Shown: positions 62,032 through 64,000 of the stretch, piece by piece
Position numbering within the stretch: the first letter of the stretch is position 1
Layout: every line of letters begins with the position of its first letter
Origin: JAPEKQ01 sp964516845
GTDB lineage: Bacteria > Joyebacterota > Joyebacteria > Joyebacterales > Joyebacteraceae
Length of the DNA: 64,000 nt
NCBI GenBank assembly: GCA_964516845.1
Contig: CAZEXP010000006.1
Span: forward strand, 1-64,000
Direction: 5' to 3'
Program-made: the position numbers and the translations under genes
Notes under the pieces: model-generated
Seen by the model: only the letters and a program-made list of their open reading frames with translations
Database searches by the model: none
Told to the model about the DNA's origin: nothing

Positions 62032-63011
62032 GCGGGCCGATCGATTGCGTCGTGGCGGTCACGTACCGCTGCAATTCACGATGTGTGATGTGCGACATCT
62101 GGAAGTCGGGCGGCGACCGGGAGCGGGAACTCGCGCCCGAGGACTACCGCTGGCTTCCGACGAGCCTGCGCTCGATCAACGTCAGCGGCGGGGAGCCGTT
62201 TCTCCGCGACGACATCGTCGACATCGTCCGGATCATGCGTGAGCGATGTCCGGGCGCGAGGATCGTCATCTCGACGAACGGGCTCCAGCCGGAACGGATC
62301 GAGCAGGCCGTGACGCAGATGCCGGGCGTCGCGATCAGGATCTCGGTCGATGGTATCGGCGAGGCGCACGACGCGGTGCGTGGAGTGCCCGGCGCGTACG
62401 ACCGCGCGATGGAGACAGTCGAGCGCCTGAGGGCTATCGGCGTTGCGGATCTCGGGCTGGCCGCGACGGCGACCGACTCGAACGTCGGGGGTGTCACAAG
62501 GGTTCGCGACAAGACCAGGGAACTCGGCCTCAAGTTCAGCGTGACCGCGGCCCACAGCTCGCCAATCTTCTTTGGCGAGCACTCGGTGGAACGGCCGCAT
62601 ACTGCGGAGTCGGTCCGTGAGATGGCCGGCATCATGCGCGACCTCCTGCGTTCGTGGAGGCCGTTCGAGTGGGCAAAGGCCTACTACGTGCGCGGGCTGA
62701 TCGAGTACATTCGCGGACGCCCCAGGAGGCTGCCGTGCCGCGCCGGGACGGACTTCTTCTTCCTCGATCCGTGGGGCGACGTCTATCCGTGCAACGTCGG
62801 AGGAACGCTGATCGGCAATATCCGTGACGGGAGTTTCGCGACGATCCGAAGACGCGCCTGGACGAAGGTCAGCGAAGCCGTCAACGCGTGCGAGGTGCAG
62901 TGCTGGATGGTGTGCACGGTGGGTGCACCGATGAAGAGACGGCCGCTTCGGCCCATGCTCTGGATACTGGGGGCCAGGCTGCTCGGGCTTGACACCCGTG
63001 TGGACCGATGA
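62028..63011 (+). CDS. Radical SAM protein with SPASM-like C-terminus, in the exopolysaccharide locus
   Basis: A 327-residue radical SAM enzyme. The cluster motif is CNSRCVMC (C15, C19, C22), followed by INVSGGEPFLRDDIV and STNGLQPERI with the usual SAM-contact glycines and a later ISVDGIGEAHDAVRGVPG. The C-terminal half has a Cys-rich SPASM-like pattern: LPCRAGTDFFFLDPWGDVY, YPCN and CEVQCWMVCT. Such proteins often modify peptides, but some act on sugars or cofactors. GTG 62028 overlaps the preceding GT4 gene, so it is probably translated with the polysaccharide genes. Its substrate is unknown. Confidence 0.85.
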   Translation: MSGPIDCVVAVTYRCNSRCVMCDIWKSGGDRERELAPEDYRWLPTSLRSINVSGGEPFLRDDIVDIVRIMRERCPGARIVISTNGLQPERIEQAVTQMPGVAIRISVDGIGEAHDAVRGVPGAYDRAMETVERLRAIGVADLGLAATATDSNVGGVTRVRDKTRELGLKFSVTAAHSSPIFFGEHSVERPHTAESVREMAGIMRDLLRSWRPFEWAKAYYVRGLIEYIRGRPRRLPCRAGTDFFFLDPWGDVYPCNVGGTLIGNIRDGSFATIRRRAWTKVSEAVNACEVQCWMVCTVGAPMKRRPLRPMLWILGARLLGLDTRVDR

Positions 63012-63051
63012 GACGCTCTGATGCGTCGCCCGAAGGGAGTCCGGACTCTCG

Positions 63052-64000
63052 ATGAAGGTGCTCGCCGCGAACAAATTCTACTTCGTGAAGGGTGGCGCCG
63101 AGCGCTACTTCTTTGAGCTCGCCCATATCCTTGAGGAGCGAGGTCATCGGGTCGCTCCGTTCGCGATGCAGCACGAGATGAACGACGAGAGCGAGTTCGA
63201 CCGCTACTTCGTGTCGAACGTGGGTTTCAACGGCGAGATGGGGACGGCGCGGCGTCTCAGGATGGCGTGTCACGTGCTCTACTCCCGTGAGGCGAGCAGG
63301 GCGATCGGGCGGTTGGCGGACGCCTTCAAGCCCGACGTGGCGCATCTGCACAACATCGCGCACCAGCTGTCACCGTCGATCCTGTACGCGCTCAGACGGA
63401 GAGGCGTGCCCATCGTGCAGACTCTGCACGATCACAAACTGATCTGCCCGAACTACCAGATGTTCGTGCACGATGAACCGTGCCGTCGCTGTCGGACGTG
63501 GAGATACTACAACGCGGTGAAGCACCGGTGCATGCATGACTCGCTCCTGTGGAGCGGTCTCGTCTGCGCCGAAGCGTACCTGCACAAGTTCCTGGGGAGC
63601 TACTCGCGTCTTGTGGATCTGTGGATCTCTCCGAGCGAATCGCTCCGGGAGCGCATGATCGAACACGGCGTGCCGGGCCGCAAGATCGTCCATCAGCCGT
63701 ACGCGATCGCGCTGGAGCGGTTCGAACCGAGGTATGAGAGCGAGGGCTACGCCGTCTCCGTGGGGCGTCTGTCGACCGGGAAGGGACTGACGACCGTGCT
63801 CGAGGCGCTGAGGAGCGCGCCCGGGGTACGGTTCAAGATCGTCGGCTCCGGCCCGCTCGAGGACGAACTGAAGCGGCGCGCGCGGGAACTCGGACTCACG
63901 AACATCGAGTTCACCGGGTATCTGAAGGGACAGGCGCTTGCGGACCTCATGCGCGGCGCCCTCTTCGTTGTGATGTCGTCGGAGTGCTTCGAGAATTCGC
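63052..64000 (+). CDS. GT4-family glycosyltransferase (3' end beyond window)
   Basis: An open frame of 316 codons that runs off the right edge. It starts MKVLAANKFYFVKGGAERYF, has ADAFKPDVAHLHNIAHQLSP and VQTLHDHKLICPNYQMF followed by a Cys cluster (CRRC, later HRCMHDS) that is common in this GT4 subgroup, and the donor motif AVSVGRLSTGKGLTTVLEAL near residue 245. The last visible residues VVMSSECFENS are the GT4 E-x7-E region, so only about 60-80 residues are missing. ATG 63052 is the start; an AAGGGAG lies about 13 bases upstream. Confidence 0.87.
   Translation, partial: MKVLAANKFYFVKGGAERYFFELAHILEERGHRVAPFAMQHEMNDESEFDRYFVSNVGFNGEMGTARRLRMACHVLYSREASRAIGRLADAFKPDVAHLHNIAHQLSPSILYALRRRGVPIVQTLHDHKLICPNYQMFVHDEPCRRCRTWRYYNAVKHRCMHDSLLWSGLVCAEAYLHKFLGSYSRLVDLWISPSESLRERMIEHGVPGRKIVHQPYAIALERFEPRYESEGYAVSVGRLSTGKGLTTVLEALRSAPGVRFKIVGSGPLEDELKRRARELGLTNIEFTGYLKGQALADLMRGALFVVMSSECFENS

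Overview
The window is 64 kb of high-GC DNA (roughly two thirds G+C), almost all of it coding and almost all on the + strand. It comes from a diderm bacterium that makes lipopolysaccharide: it carries Lol, Bam and Tam outer-membrane assembly genes, most of the Raetz lipid A pathway, a core-oligosaccharide cluster and an exopolysaccharide cluster. The arginine-kinase proteostasis set mcsA-mcsB-clpC, best known from Firmicutes, sits among the envelope genes, and lpxC is fused to fabZ as in many FCB-group bacteria. Together these suggest an FCB-like or candidate-phylum lineage, but the phylum cannot be fixed from this sequence alone. A 100-N gap flanked by identical 55-base ends shows that this is a scaffolded draft assembly, probably metagenomic. 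I see no rRNA, tRNA, CRISPR array, insertion sequence or prophage.

Layout. (1) 1-7.1 kb: the 3' end of lysS, then lolC-like and lolD, mcsA, mcsB and clpC (broken only by the N gap), followed by three hairpins. (2) 7.1-23 kb: tamB, a promoter, bamA, ompH/skp, lpxD, lpxC-fabZ, lpxA, a Gfo/Idh/MocA oxidoreductase, lpxB, a DUF374 acyltransferase, waaA (kdtA) and lpxK. This is a nearly complete outer-membrane protein and Kdo-lipid A assembly line with translationally coupled junctions. (3) 23-28.3 kb: nadA and nadB, then a two-gene AmmeMemoRadiSam system whose Memo-AMMECR1 fusion has a lipoprotein signal and whose radical SAM enzyme has an N-terminal membrane segment. (4) 28.4-32 kb: a secreted beta-helix protein with its own promoter and a strong terminator, facing a lone - strand membrane/aminopropyltransferase fusion. 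(5) 32.1-46 kb: an LPS core operon with four GT9 heptosyltransferase-like proteins, MsbA, three GT4-type transferases, an O-antigen-ligase-like protein, GmhB, a DUF3108 protein and an unrecognised protein. (6) 46-64 kb: an exopolysaccharide locus. It starts with a strong promoter, a structured leader with an internal intrinsic terminator, and a priming sugar transferase. It continues with a GT39-like enzyme, a Wza-like lipoprotein, a chain-length protein, an ExeA-like ATPase, a BY-kinase-like protein that lacks the Walker A lysine, a Wzy/WaaL-like protein, several GT4 enzymes, a heparinase II/III family protein, an AlgD-like dehydrogenase and a radical SAM protein. The last gene runs off the right edge.

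The genes form one envelope programme. Lipid A is built and acylated (Lpx), joined to Kdo (WaaA), given a core (GT9 and GT4 enzymes) and flipped (MsbA), while Lol, Bam and Tam place lipoproteins and barrels. A separate exopolysaccharide, possibly uronic-acid rich, is primed, polymerised and exported by the right-hand cluster. The most unusual points are the apparently membrane-associated AmmeMemoRadiSam pair, the degenerate polysaccharide kinase, the probable attenuator ahead of the exopolysaccharide genes, and the arginine-phosphorylation quality-control genes inside an envelope gene block.
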